A stretch of 64,000 bases of DNA from Datura wrightii. Lineage: Eukaryota > Streptophyta > Magnoliopsida > Solanales > Solanaceae. The stretch covers positions 137,397,501 through 137,461,500 of the forward strand of contig JASDFA010000018.1 of NCBI GenBank assembly GCA_035772735.1. The letters run 5' to 3'. Under the pieces are notes generated by a model. That model had not been told where the DNA came from and ran no database searches. It worked only from the letters and a program-made list of their open reading frames with translations. Both the position numbers and the translations under genes were made by a program. Position 1 is the first letter of the stretch, and each line of letters begins with the position of its first letter. Positions 45,225-57,573 of this stretch are shown in pieces.

Positions 45225-46670
45225 CCTTGGTGACTGATGTGAAAGCTAGACAAGATGATGACCCTGTTTTTGTAAAGTTAAAGAGAGCTGTTCAGAATCA
45301 GAAGGTAGAGGTCTTCTCTAGAGGGGGAGATGGGGTGCTTCGATATTAAGGTCTCTTGTGTGTTCCAGATAATGATGATTTGAGAGATCGAATATTGCAC
45401 GAGGCTCATGGTTCCAGATATTTTATACATCCAGGAACCACCAAGATGTACCGTGACCTACAAGATGTCTATTGGTGGAATGGCATGAAGAAGGACATAG
45501 CAGAATTTGTGGCTAAGTGTCCAAACTGTCAACAGGTGAAGGGTGAGCATCAGAAACTTGAAGGTGTGCTACAAGATATTAGCATTCCTACTTGAAAGTG
45601 GGAAGAGATCAATATGTACTTCCTTACAGGTTTGCCTTTCACTCGCCGATAGTATGACTTGATTTGGGTGGTTATAGATAGGTTGACTAAAGCAGCTCAT
45701 TTCCTACCACTCAAAACAACCGATTCATCGGAGGATTATGCCAAATTGTATATTCGGGAGTTAGTTCGGTTGCATGGAGTTCCCTTGTCCATCATATCAG
45801 ATAGAGATATCCAGTTTACCTCTCAGTTTTGGAGATCGTTTCAAAAGGGACTTGGTACTAAGGTCAGGCTTAGCACATCATTTCACCCGCAGACAGATGG
45901 GAAGGCAGAGCAGACTATTCAGATTCTCAAGGACATTTTAAGATCATGTGTGATTGACTTCAAGGGTAGTTGGGATGATCATTTTCCTCTCACTGAGTTT
46001 TCATATAACAACAACTACCATTCCAGCATTCAGATTGCTCTGTTTGAGGCTCTCTACGGGCAGAGGTGTAGATCGCCTATAGGTTGGTTTGAAGTTGGTG
46101 AAGCTGTGACGATAGGTCCATATTCAGTCCATGAGGCCATGGAGAAAGTTCATCTTATAAGGGAAAGAATGAAAATAGCTCAGAGTCACCAAAAGTCCTG
46201 TGTGAATGTGAGGAGGAGAGAAATTGAGTTTGAAGTCTAAGATTGGGTGTTTTTGAGGGTATCTCCCATGAAGGGAGTGATGAGATTTCGATAGAAAGGT
46301 TAATTCAGCACCGTTATGTTGGCCCGTACCGGATTGTGAAACAGTTTGGCAAGGTAGCATATGAGTTGGAGGTACGCTCAGAATTAGATTCAGTCCATAC
46401 AGTTTTTCTTGTAGCACTCTTAAAGAAGTGTTTGTGTGATCCAACTCTAGTTGTTCCGATGGACTGTGTCGGTGTGAAAGACAGCCTTAGTTATGAAGAG
46501 GTTCCGGTGGATAAACTGTATCGTCAGGTCAAAGGCTATGAAACAAAGAAGTAGCTTCAGTTAAAGTTTTATGGAGGAATCAGCATATTGAGGGAGCTAC
46601 GTGGGAAGCCGAGGCAGATATGATGGCTAGATACCTGTATTTATTCCCTTCTGGCTCAGTTTCATCTTGA
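45225..46670 (+). pseudogene. Element D1 integrase with chromodomain-like tail
   Basis: The HHCC domain is in 45356-45595 (HEAHGSRYFIHPGTTKMY .. CPNCQQVK). In the core, the expected first Asp block reads INMYFLTGL, so that Asp is Tyr (about 45612). The rest (45659-46240) is open, with SIISDRDIQFTSQFW (second Asp) and DGKAEQTIQ (Glu). The tail (46243-46554 and on to 46670) keeps KDSLSYEEVPVD and a GATWEAEADMM-like end, a remnant of the C-terminal chromodomain of Tekay elements. Confidence 0.83.
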
Positions 46671-46889
46671 GGTATCAGTTTTTACCTTAATACTCTATTT
46701 AGTTTCATGTTTAGTTCATGTGTCCCGGTTTCTTTCATGTAAAAGCATGTATGTATGATTCAGTCATGTAGTTTAGTTCGAAGGTAGTCGTTCCGTCAGT
46801 ATTCAACATGTATGTTCAGTATTTGAGTATGGTGATTGCATTTCTCTACTTTTCTGTATGATTTACAACATTAGAGGATGAATGTTACC

Positions 46890-47033
46890 AAGGGGGATAT
46901 ATTGTTATACCCCGAAAATCCTAAGATCAGACCAGGGAGTTGAAACAGAGGAAATAGGATTTTCTACATCAGGTCACAAAATGAGTCGTCCTGCGACCGG
47001 CAGGATGACCACGAGTCGCCAAGTGACTTGTTT
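46890..47033 (+). repeat. Element D1 PPT and 3' LTR, first 131 bp only
   Basis: AAGGGGGATATAT (46890-46902) then TGTTATACCCCG at 46903, matching the 5' LTR start. After about 47033 (CCAAGTGACTTG) the sequence switches to the reverse complement of an LTR tail. Confidence 0.8.
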
Positions 47034-47642
47034 ATCACTACCCAAACATAGGCCCAGATCGAGATACGGGAAAAAGAGCCCCGAGACACTCAAAGTCCAC
47101 TCATGGCATGAACATACATCTAGCTCAATCTATAAAAGCGGAAGATTTATCATACTACACATAGCGGAAGTCTAATCATACATAACATCAGAACTAGAAT
47201 TTACATCATACATGAAAAGCTGATTACTAGAAGTCTGAAAGCCTCTAACATATCTGATGGGTTGATGGGACAACACCCTCAATTAACCCGACAAGTCCAA
47301 AACTGAAAGACGTAATACAACTGATAAGATAAGGCCCTCGCAAGATGAGGACTCTCCAATAGATACTGAGAATAGCTAACTTTGGAGATCTGACTATCAG
47401 GACTGAGCCTGGATGTCGGGGCCTGTAACATAAGACAATACAACATAGAGTATGTGGATAGTACGTGGCATGTACCGAGTATTCAAGCTAAGTAAAAGAG
47501 ACAATTAAAATACATAAAAGTTCGTAAGAGTAGGACAACATCATCATAAAATAAATATCACAATATAAACATAAGGCTCAAGGTTTTCAAACATTCGTAA
47601 ATCATTCATAATCATAAGCAAGAAAAGCTTTATTAAACATTA
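47034..47642 (-). repeat. Inverted D-type LTR tail
   Basis: Read on minus it ends ..GTATCTCGATCTGGGCC and GGGTAGTGATAAA, the degenerate 3' end of a D-type LTR. The central GGTACATGCCACGTACTA hairpin block is at about 47480-47500. It therefore lies head-to-head with the D1 LTR start, and is cut at 47642 by the C' LTR. Confidence 0.7.
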
Positions 47643-50098
47643 TGTCACACCCCACCTTGGGGGGTATGACGGCACTTGGTGCCTGCTAGACTCTGGACTG
47701 CTAACTGGTCCAGCCTGAGCACATCTGGTGCTTTGGCTGGCTTTGGCTCTATTTCAAGAAACAAATCGGCTATATAACGGCTGTAACTACAGCCTCCGGC
47801 CAACTGGCCTGTAGCCCTCTGTGCCTGTAACAACAGCTAACCAGAAACAGACTTGTAACAAGGAACCTATGCGGGCCGACAAGGCCGCCATGCTGTCTAG
47901 TTATCTGTAACTCAACACAAGACTGCTGTAAAACTACGTGACCGGCAAGGTCTCCACTACTGTCAAACTAAGGCCCCACACGGCCAACATAAACTGGAAT
48001 ACAAAACAGCTACAGCAGACTGCACGGCCCCACACGACCGGCTCAAATAACCACAGGGAATATATACGGACTGCAAGCCTCTATGAATACTATAAGAAAC
48101 TAATAGAAATGATCGGGACAGGGCCCCGACCTACCCATACTGCACAACAAAAGAAAAGGAGCTACACCTTTGGGAATCAGACTCCAGATGACAGGAGCTG
48201 ATGACACACTGGCTGGCTGGAATCACGAGGGATCGGCTCCTCGTCCGTGAGTACCTGTAGGCAAGCAATACAGCGCCCCGCTGGGCGTCAGTACCACAGG
48301 TACTGAGCATGTAAAGCAAACTGAAATATGCAACTGAAACGAATAGCACAATAACATGACATTTAAGCAAGAAGTAGCTGAGTCTATCTAGCTGAGGATA
48401 ACTGGGGAGAGTTTATACATTCTGTAACTAACTGAGCATACCTGAAGACGTGTCGTCCTTCTGTCTATCCGTATCTACTAGCAAATATCAATATATATAA
48501 TAATACACACAATACCTGACCGACCCCCATAAGCCGGAAGGTGCCAACCAAGTAAGCAATCTATTTACCCCTACCCAGGTCTAAACCAACCAAAAACAAG
48601 TCACTCCACTCATCTGATAACTGTGAGCTCCTCCTATCGGCCCCCTTGGGTACGTAGCTCAGGCCTTGGCCTCTGACAATAAATTGTGTCTGAGTCCGAA
48701 GACTCCTGCCTCTGGGCACAGGTGTGCACACAGAGTGGTCTGTCCTTGTAAACAGGGTGTGCTAGCTCTGCACAAAGTAAACTGAACTACCCCTGCAAGT
48801 AGGGTGGTCTGGACCGTATTATCATGGTGGTCGGCCATCATCGTCCTTTAGTCGGACGGCATCGCCCAGTTGGTGGCGGTATCTGAATCTGGTATCGACA
48901 CAGCTATAACCCAGGGGCGGTGGGGATGCTAAAGGGTGCCCACATGCCACAACAAGTCTCAACATACAAAACACATACACAGCAAGCATGCTCAATGCAA
49001 AATACTAACCATATTCTCTTCTTGTATATCAAGGCCAGTTTGTATTAAATAACTGAAACTATATTTTGTTTTACACTATTCCTGATTGCTGGACTAACTG
49101 CTACCTGGCCTTTATCTGTCTATCTGATTATATCTGGATATAGCTCAATAACATAAAATGTATCACCTACTACTGGATACAATCTCAACAGATGTAATAC
49201 GTATTGCCTGATTATCTACTATTCTGATTATCGCATGATACGTAATTAATATACTAGCATGCTTGCTGGAAATTGTACTAAAATCGTTCCTGTACGCTGG
49301 GTATCGGTTAATAGCCTTTATTCTATTTACTTTCTAAGCTGTACTTCCTGGCTTGCCGAAAGAATAACTTTACATACCTGGTTTCTGAGTACCCGACTGA
49401 CCGGTGTGATTTCCGTCGGTACTTCTGCTGTTTCTCCCAACTACATTCATATACACGTCAATTAGAACTAAATACATTAATATTCGGGAGAAATTGTCAC
49501 TTTAGATATATATATTTATCCTAACTTTAACCTTTCGAAAAACGGTCGAAAACTCGTTATTTTTCAGCGGTCCAGAAGGGAGAAATATTCACTTCTCAGC
49601 TAGGAACACATAGACACTAATTTAGAGCAATTCCACTTACCTTAGCTCGGTGGCTCGCCGATTCGTCGGCCGTATTTCACGAAACTAAATCCGTAGGAAT
49701 GCTCTCTGCTGCTAAATACTTCGGTATCTAGGATTAATTTGAGTTTGGGCAGCGTTTGGCAGCGTAATCGGACGAAAATTATAATCCCTCCTTCGTCTTC
49801 CTCTCTTTTGCTGCGTGTTCTGGAAACTAAAATGAGTTAAATGATATTAAACCGAAGTGGGGGTTTTATATACTTGAGCCTGAACTTTGGCAACGTGTCA
49901 CGGAGCCATCGCGGAGGCCTCACCTCCGTGACACGCTGCCATCGCGGAGGGGCTCTGCCTGGCTCCTCCCGCGATGGTTCGACGGGTTTCTCGTCCGATC
50001 TTTTTCCCGGCCTTTTTCTAGCACGTACGGCCTTCTAATATGCTTAACCAATGTGCGAATAGGTCGTCTAGGTACCGGGAATTCTACGGGGTATAACA
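47643..50098 (-). repeat. Element C' 3' LTR
   Basis: 2456 bp. Read on minus: TGTTATACCCCG to GGTGTGACA, clearly the same family as the C LTR (shared GGTGCC..GTCATACCCCCCAAG end). The U3 (49890-49970) holds CCATCGCGGAGG and CCGTGACACG words, then TATATAAAA (49864-49872). A perfect hairpin CAGTACC/GGTACTG is at 48289-48305. Confidence 0.88.
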
Positions 50099-50131
50099 TT
50101 CTCACCCCCTTAGGAACATTCGTCCTCGAAT
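50099..50131 (-). other. Element C' polypurine tract and conserved inverted repeat
   Basis: Read on minus: ATTCGAGGACGAAT (50118-50131) then TAAGGGGGTGAGAA next to the LTR start. The same arrangement is found in E and D2. Confidence 0.85.
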
Positions 50132-50361
50132 GTACACTATTATCTAGAGGACTACTTACTCACTTTCTAGAAAAATTTCGGCAGAGTTTCCCCTGTAATA
50201 TGGACTATAGCCAAAAACCTGAAATGCAGAAAAGTCCAACACAGGCACTGCACATAATATTCTAGGATCCACTGGATAACTAAATATCAATTTTTCTCAT
50301 TCACAGACATACAACCATAAGGTACTACATAAGTAATAATGTGGACATACCTGTCGCCTGA

Positions 50362-51790
50362 CTAGGTCTGAAATAGGTGAGGATATCTGGTCCTCATATC
50401 TTTCTCTACTTCTCGAGTCATCCCCTCTCGGTTCTTGTTACGTCTCAATACCTTGATAGACGTAATATCTTTAGTCCTCAATCTGCGAATCTGTCTGTTT
50501 AAGATAGTTATTGGGACCTCTTCATAGGCCAGCTCTTTTTTGTAACCTGGATATTCTGGACTGGGACTGCTCTGGACGGGTCTCCTATGCATTTCCTCAA
50601 CATAGGTTCAAGAAAAACCAGATGAACGGATTCTAATTCTGGAGGCAAATTCAACTCATATGCTACTCGTCCTGTCCTTCAACGAATCTGACAAGGCTCA
50701 ACAAATCTCGGGCTGAGCTTACCTTTCTTGGCAGACCTCACTACCTCTTTCATTGGGGATACTTCAGAAATACCCAGTCATATACATCAAACTCCAATTT
50801 TTCTGCGCCGCACATCTGCATACGATTTCTGGCGGCTCTATGCAGTCAGTAAGTATTCTTCGGATAAGCTTTACTTTTTTCTTTGACTGGTGAACAATGT
50901 CTGGGCCAACCAACACTAATTCTCCGATTTCAAACACCGTTCGGAGAGCTGTATTTTCGCTCGTATAATGCCTCGAAAGGCGTCATCTGGATGGCTGAAT
51001 GATAGCTATTATTGTAGGCAAATTCGTTTAACAGTAAATGCTCACTTTGGCCACTATCGAAATCTAGTACACACGCTCGCAACATGTCTTCGAGCGTCTG
51101 AATTGTGCGCTCAGCCTGCTCTTCTGTCTGAGGATAGAATACTGTGTTTCCAGACCTTTCTGAAAGGACTGCCAGAATCTAGCTGTGAATTGTGCTCCTC
51201 TGTCTGAAATAATGGATACTGGTATTCCATGTAATCTGACTATCTTTCTGATATACAGCTCAGCATAATCTTCGGCCGAGAAGGTAGTTCTTACCGATAA
51301 GAGATGAGTTGATTTTGTCGATCTGTCCCTTATTACTCCTATGGAGTCATGTCTGTGTTTAGTATGGGGTAATCTTGCTACAAAATTCATATTTACCGCT
51401 TCCCCTTTCCGGAGAGGCACAGTTATGTCCTGGGCCAAATCGTTTGGTTTCTGATGTTCTGCTTTCATCTGCTGGCAGTTAGGAGACTGGGCTACAAATT
51501 CAGCAATTTCTCTTTTCATACCTGGCCACCCGTAGTTTTCTCTGATATCATGGCACATTTTCGTCGCGCTTGGGTGGAGAGAATAGCGGGCGTAATGCGT
51601 CTGCTCATAAGCTGCTGGTGATGCCCCAAAACATCTGGAACACAATTACGGCCTTTATATCGCAACATTCCATTTCCGGTTATCTGGAAATATGTCACCT
51701 CTCCTTGCCGAACCTTGTGTTCAAGTTGAACCCGGCTAGGGTTTCCATATTGTCGTTCCTTTACTTTCACCTCTAACGACAACACTGCGA
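50362..51790 (-). pseudogene. Element C' integrase
   Basis: From 51785 leftwards: VKERQYGNPS, then the HHCC domain (HYARYSLHPSATKM .. SPNCQQMKAEH, with the first Cys now Ser). The core follows with VNMNFVARLP (first Asp replaced by Asn) and SIISDRGAQFTARFW (second Asp), but the Glu region is lost at about 51120 by a frameshift. The tail at 50362-50592 (AYEEVPITILNRQIRRLRTKD .. DMRTRYPHLF) is a chromodomain remnant. Confidence 0.82.
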
Positions 51791-51849
51791 CATTCTGTAT
51801 TATCGCTCTGTTATCCTTTATTTCTGCTATGTGACCGGCTAAACCGGCT

Positions 51850-52430
51850 AACTAGTGAAATTCTCGGGTTTATTCTCGCCGTTCAAGCGGCAAGTATGCC
51901 AACTCCCCATAGATTTACAGCTAAGGGCGTCTGCTACCATATTAGCCCTTCCTGGGTGGTACAAAATTTTCACTCTTTAAGGCATAAGCCACTGCAACTA
52001 ACTCCAGGTCACGGGTAAGATAATTCTCTTCACGTTTTTCCAACTGCCTGAAAGCATAAGCCATTACTTTACCATGCCGCATCAACCTTCTGTACCTCCT
52101 GGCGATACTAACACTGGAACTGATGTTAACTTGGCTTTTAACTCTTGGAAGTTCTGCTCACACACCTCAGTCTGCTGGAACTTTACTGCCTTCTGTGTCA
52201 ATTTAGTCAGAGGTGCTGCTAAGGTGGAAAATCCTTCCACAAACCTTCTGTAGTACCCGGCTAACCGCAGGGATTGCGTACTTCGATTGGAGTGGTAGAT
52301 CTAGACTATGTCTTCTCTACTTCGATTTTCTGTATATCTATCTGTACACCAGCCTCCGACACAATGTGACCAAAAAGGCTACTAAACTCAACCAAAATTC
52401 ACCTTTACAAAATTTGACATATAACTAACG
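51850..52430 (-). pseudogene. Element C' RNase H and end of RT, with deletions
   Basis: Read on minus: a FLGHIVSEAGVQIDIQKIE-like block at about 52320-52400, GYYRRFVEGFSTLAAPLTKLTQK-like residues at about 52190-52265, a short RNase H remnant (RHGKVMAYAFRQLEKREENY, about 52030-52085) and a ValAlaAspAlaLeu block near 51930. Segments between them are missing. Heavily mutated. Confidence 0.7.
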
Positions 52431-55060
52431 GTCATACTGGTTTATTATGCCGGAGAATTTGACAAGTAATCTACCGGTATAGCTAGAGCTTTATCTGGCC
52501 TTCTGACCGCATGCTAAGGCCACTTGTTGCTAAGGTAACCTTGAACGACTATCTGCACATCATGTGCCCGTATCTGATCAGAGGGTCCTGATATTGATCA
52601 TGACCTCTAATGATCTGGCCACATAACCTTGAATATCTGAATAGTCGGGTTGAATGACCCGAATGTGGTAGTAGTCTAACAATGCTCTAACTGTTCTACT
52701 TAAGTGCTTATAGTTTGTGCATAACCGCAAACTCGTGGGCATCTAATTGCTCTGTTATTTTACTTAAACCATTATAAGACTGGGCTTAATCAACTTACTC
52801 CCAGGCGATCAATCTCTGGATCTTCACGGGGAGTCTACTGATCCCCCGGTTTTTAATAAACACTGTGCTAGCAGGGTACTATCAATTTCATACGCCTTGT
52901 GTGTATCCACTTGGAGTTATACTGCTATTCTGGGGAATTTTCAATCTTATGAGCTATTCTGTAAATACTGGCCTTCCGCTAGGGCTCTGTATCTGAATAT
53001 CTCACGAAGATCAGCTGAAATACTAGTCTGTCGATGACTACTGATGTGGACCCTTTCTTGGGGTACCCACGGGTATTCTGACTGGGACGGCCGGCTGACT
53101 TATAGGGTGTTCCACATAATAACTGCTAGATTGGTTAAGGCCGACTCTCACTTACAAGGCTGGGAAAAATGACGTATGACCACTTAACATACTAGAACAA
53201 TTTGGCATTGCTAATCTCTGAAATTTAACTATTCGGCCTCTAATCCTAGTTCTAGCACATGCACTACTGTTACCGATCTTCAGGGATGCCTCCCTGCTAA
53301 TGCAGGCGCCAGCTGGTCGGTAGACCGTCTAACTGCGCCCTTCTCATCTAGCCTTCTGATTTAGGCCATTAACTCTGGTAAGCTCCTCGAGCCTAGATCT
53401 GGCAACAACACGTAAGTCTATTAACTTAATAACTGAAAACTGAGATAGTTTCTATGACTTCATACGTAATTCACACTTAATCTGTCCTTTCTCTTCTCCT
53501 TTCCCTTTCTCCTTTCTTCTCTCCTTTTCTTTCTTTCTTCTGCCCCTTTTTTTTTGGGGAAGGGGGGGTCCTGCAATGCAATTGTACATGCTTTCTATTA
53601 CTAATCAACATCCGTAAATGTACCCCTTATAGGCGGCTACTCACCACATATCTATTATCTGTGTATATATATATATATCAATAGCTACGTACGATATGTA
53701 CTGAATTCTGCGGTAATACATAATCTCTGACATGCTTTGCAGAGTCTCATACCGTACATGATACACCGCTTCTACGGCCTAATAATATCTCCTGCCCTGA
53801 CTTATCATTTCATTGTATTGTCACCCTATTCTGAAAGTAGCAAACATAAACACTTTAGATATTGTCTGCTGTTTGAAATTCCGCTACTCTTGCGATGTGG
53901 GGTCGATGTTCAAATCTTGTAGCCTTACTAGGCATATATTGAGAGCCCATGACTGCCTGCTGGGCCTTATCTCTAGGCTACACTAGATTAGAATTGTTGT
54001 ATCGGTAACTTCGTAACTTCTCCATAGCGGGCATACTGCGGTATTCTGAACCGCAATCTTACTGTCAGCCCGAGGCTTAATCCTTAAAATGATACTCTAT
54101 TAATCTGGGGAGAGGGGTAACCCTGATTTCCCCACAAAATCTGGCATTCCTGCTTCTTCCTCTCATCTTGCTTAAGCTAAACTCTAGGGTTCAAGGTACC
54201 TGCCTTTCGTTGCTAATGAGATTACTGATCAAGCCTCGGCCTATACTTCTTCTGGCGTATACTCAAGCCCATCTAATTCACATGACCTCTATATCTTTCG
54301 ATGTTCACAACTAGATCATAACTATAATCTTACAGGTATGTCTTGCTATCTGTTAGCATATGTGGCGGACTTAGCCTTTTTCTGACTCAAATTTGACTAT
54401 TACTAAGCATTTATCACTAACAAGTCTTTTACCCCTGCTTCGGGGAAGCTAATGATCTTACTTTCTCTACTGACTTATTGTCATAAGGGTCTACACAATT
54501 TACGTAATCATAGGGGCTCTTTATACTTTCTAATACTTACTAGGATCAATCAGCCCATCTTTACTTACTGCTTGATTTGAAAACCCCATCTCAAGTGTTA
54601 TGCCCCATTACTATATTGGCATCAAAATCAAGAGGTAGGAATAGCCCTTTACTTATTGCAACAAATAAAAGCATTTGACTGTACCATATCCGAAAAGACA
54701 TATTTGGGATTCCTGCATTTCCCTCTCTTTTTCCTACTTACCTGGTGGTCTGACCTTGTCTATAATCTTAATCAGATCTTATATAACTAATAAGTAAATC
54801 AACTCATATCTACATTATACTTCTGACTTCCTATTCTAACGTTATCAACGTATACTGGGATTAATGCCAATAAAGGTATCACGTTGGGAGGTCTCGGATA
54901 CCCCCTCCTGCTGCTGTAGTTATCATGTAACTGACTGATGCTCTCTTCCGTTGCTATCTCTGATCTTCTGCCTGTGATAGGGTAATGCTGATCTGCCTTT
55001 GTATCTATAATCAAAGAATACGATAAGTTCTTAGGGACTCAACCCTATACTGAACCGCTC
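52431..55060. other. Unassigned region inside C'
   Basis: About 2.6 kb where RT, protease and gag of C' should be. I cannot recognise those domains on either strand. It includes a pyrimidine-rich tract (53487-53560), a short TA repeat (53666-53680) and only brief frames. It is either extremely decayed C' sequence or an unrelated insertion. Confidence 0.5.
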
Positions 55061-55177
55061 TAAAGCACGACTGACTGAGAAGGAAGGGTAACCATCCTAT
55101 CATGCCTCGCAGCCTCCTGCCTATAGTATGTGGTGCACAACACATCCATTGACAAGACTCTACTTAGCACGGCTTTC
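55061..55177 (-). mobile_element. Element C' 5' leader remnant
   Basis: Read on minus it matches C 5355-5470, just after the PBS: AAGTAGAGTCTT, GGATGTG(G/T)TGTGCACCACAT and AGGAGGCT(A/G)CGAG. The PBS and 5' LTR that should follow on the right are gone. Confidence 0.75.
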
Positions 55178-55345
55178 CTGTGGAGAATTCGCCTAGACTA
55201 GTGAGTCCTTCGAATATCAGGAGTTTCTTGGGCTTAGCTGGAAACTATCGGAGGTTTGTTGAGGGGCTTTCATCCATTACGGTAATGTTGACTATTTTTC
55301 CTCAGAACAAGGTGAAGTTTCAATGGTCAGAGGCTTGTGTGGTGA
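55178..55345 (+). pseudogene. Isolated RT connection fragment (D type)
   Basis: Encodes SPSNIRSFLGLAGNYRRFVEGLSS and KVKFQWSEACV, equal to the RT thumb/connection of D1 (44520-44650) and D2 (58430-58570). Both ends are abrupt. It is followed by a C-type LTR tail. Confidence 0.78.
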
Positions 55346-55740
55346 CCTTGCCGGTCACGTAGCTGTTCAGCATTTGTTATAATGATTTAGAGTTAACTAG
55401 GCAACATGGTGGCCTTGTCGGTCCGCATAGGTTCCCCTATATGAATGTGATTCTGGTTAGCTAATGTTATAGTACAGGTGGCTATAGGCCTAGTTGGCCG
55501 GAGGCTGTATTTACAGCCATTATATAGCCCGTTGTTTCCGTGAATCAGAGTTAGATCCAGCCAGGCACCAGATGTGTTTAGGCTCAGTAGTCTAGCAGTT
55601 CATATCCTAATAGGGCACCAGGTGCCAGTCATTCTAGTTATGTTCTTTAGTTGTTATGTTCATTCCATGGGTCGACCTGGAGCCCTCTCAGGGTCCTTTG
55701 TCCCGTGTCTCGATCCAAGGTCCTAACTCAGGTCGTGACA
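55346..55740 (+). repeat. Chimeric LTR: C-type tail joined to D-type tail, ahead of D2
   Basis: 55346-55632 matches the 3' part of the C LTR (GGTGGCCTTGTYGG.. and GGGCACCAGGTGCCAGTCAT). At 55633 it switches to the last 108 bp of the D LTR, ending GGTCGTGACA at 55740, followed by a degraded PBS (TTGGTATTAGATT). So the 5' LTR of D2 is represented only by 108 bp behind foreign LTR sequence. Confidence 0.75.
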
Positions 55741-55949
55741 AACTTGGTATTAGATTATTAGGTTTTGAAGTGTCCTAGGGTGTCTGAAAGTCGTGTTAAG
55801 TATAGAGTCTTTTAATGGGTGTGAAGCGCACAACATTTATCATGAAGAGGCTAAAAAACGTTTTAGGAAATTTCTCTTCTTTCATGATCTATATCGTGCA
55901 ATGAAATGTTTCTCTACCCTTCTAACTCGTGCTATACGCATTTATAGAC

Positions 55950-57185
55950 ATGCCTCCTCATCGGGTTAATGGAAGAAGGAATGCGAATGGAAATGGCAAC
56001 AGAGAGAGGCACCAGCAAGCCCCACTAGCACCCGAGGATCATGTGCCCGAGCAAGTGACCCATGCAATGTTTAGAACTGCCATTCAGATGTTGGCACAAG
56101 CGTTAACCGCCCAGGTCAATCAGCAGGCGGTAGCGCATGTCCCCCAGAATGGGAATGCAGCAACGGTAAGAGTCAGGGACTTTCTGAGGATAAACCCTCC
56201 AGAGTTTATCGGATTGAAGGTGGAAAAGGATCCACACGAGTTTATGGATGAGATTTAGAAGATCACCTAGATCATGAGGGTGGTAGGAGAGGAGTGCACG
56301 GACTTAGCCTCTTATCAACTAAAAAGGGTTGCACATATCTGGTTAAGACAGTGGAAATATGCTAGGTCCATTTAGGTAGGCCTCCTTTGTTGGGATGAAT
56401 TTCATGCTGCATTCTTGGATCGGTTCTTTCTCGGAGAGATGAGGGAAATCAAGGCATTCGAATTTGTGAACTTGAGACAGAACAATATGACCGTGCAGGA
56501 GTATACTCTAGAATTTACCCACTTATCTAAATATGCGTCAGAGATGGTGGCTGATCAGAGGGCTTGGGTGAGTTGGTTCATGAATGAGGTAGCAGATTAC
56601 TTGGTCAAGGACTTTAGGACCGCCATGCTACATCAGGATAATTAACTTCTCCCAATTGGTTTTGTATGCCCAGCAGATGGAGGTGGTGCAGAAGAGGGAG
56701 AGAGAGAGAGAGGCAAAGTGGGCTAGGATGGATAGTGTTGGGTTCACTTAGCAAAGATCCGGTGGTGATCACCGCCCTCAAATTTAGAGAAGGTCATTGG
56801 CCCCGGCACCATCATCAGCTAGTGTCCCGTCTAGACCCAGACATGATCAAAGAGGTAGAGCGTCAGGCTTGAGGGGCCAGGGAAGCACTGTGGGAGATCG
56901 CACTTTCCCAGCCTATGGCGAAGTGTGGCAAGAATCACCCAGGTAGGTGTTTAGTTGTACCAGATGCTTGTTTCGGATGTGGTAAACCCAGACACAGACT
57001 TAGGGAATGCCCTTCAGCTAGACCAAGTGATGGTGGAGCCCGTATCCCAGCTACTAGTTCATCAGCTCTGGCAACATCTCCCTTCCAGCAGGGTGCTTCT
57101 ACTAGTTCAACTGGCGGCCAGTGCCAGAACAGGTTCTATGCAGTATCGTCACGACAGGAGCAGGAGACTTCGCCAGATGTGGTGA
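55950..57185 (+). pseudogene. Element D2 gag
   Basis: From ATG 55950 (MPPHRVNGRRNAN). Capsid blocks include MLAQALTAQVNQQAV, VRDFLRINPPEF, MTVQEYTLEFTHLSKYASEMVADQ and MLHQDN. TAG at 56256 and 56268 replace Gln codons, with more stops at 56373 and 56643 and a frameshift before the zinc knuckles. The two knuckles, KCGKNHPGRC and CFGCGKPRHRLREC, are intact at 56915-57010. A non-functional but fairly complete Tekay gag. Confidence 0.85.
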
Positions 57186-57573
57186 TTGGTACATTGCAAG
57201 TATTCCATCTCAATGTTTATGCATTGTTAGATCCAGGGTCCACCCTATCTTTTGTGACTCCCTATGTTGCTATTAGTTTTGGTGTCAATCCCAAAATCTT
57301 GTCGGAACCCTTCTCAGTCTCTACTCCAGTTGGTGATTCAATTATAACTAGACAGGTCTATAGAAATTGCCTTGTCAGCATCCTTCAGATAGTCACCTCA
57401 GTCGACCTAGTAGAGTTAGATATGAATGACTTCGATGTTATCTTTGGAATGGATTGGCTACATGCATGTTATGCTTCAATAAATTATAGAACCCGTAGGG
57501 TGAGCCAGTCCTAGAGTGGAAGGGTAGTTCAGCTCTGCCTGTAGGTCACTTCATTTCCTACCTTAAGGCTAGG
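57186..57573 (+). pseudogene. Element D2 protease
   Basis: YALLDPGSTLSFVTPYVAISF holds an intact active site (about 57222-57280), then PFSVSTPVGDSII and DFDVIFGMDWLHACYA (about 57430-57470). The frame open from 56915 runs to 57514 and fuses it to the end of gag. It breaks before RT. Confidence 0.84.

Noticed and set aside
47938..48201. 87-codon plus-strand frame in the C' LTR
   Set aside because: It lies inside an LTR, antisense to the element, and has no conserved features.
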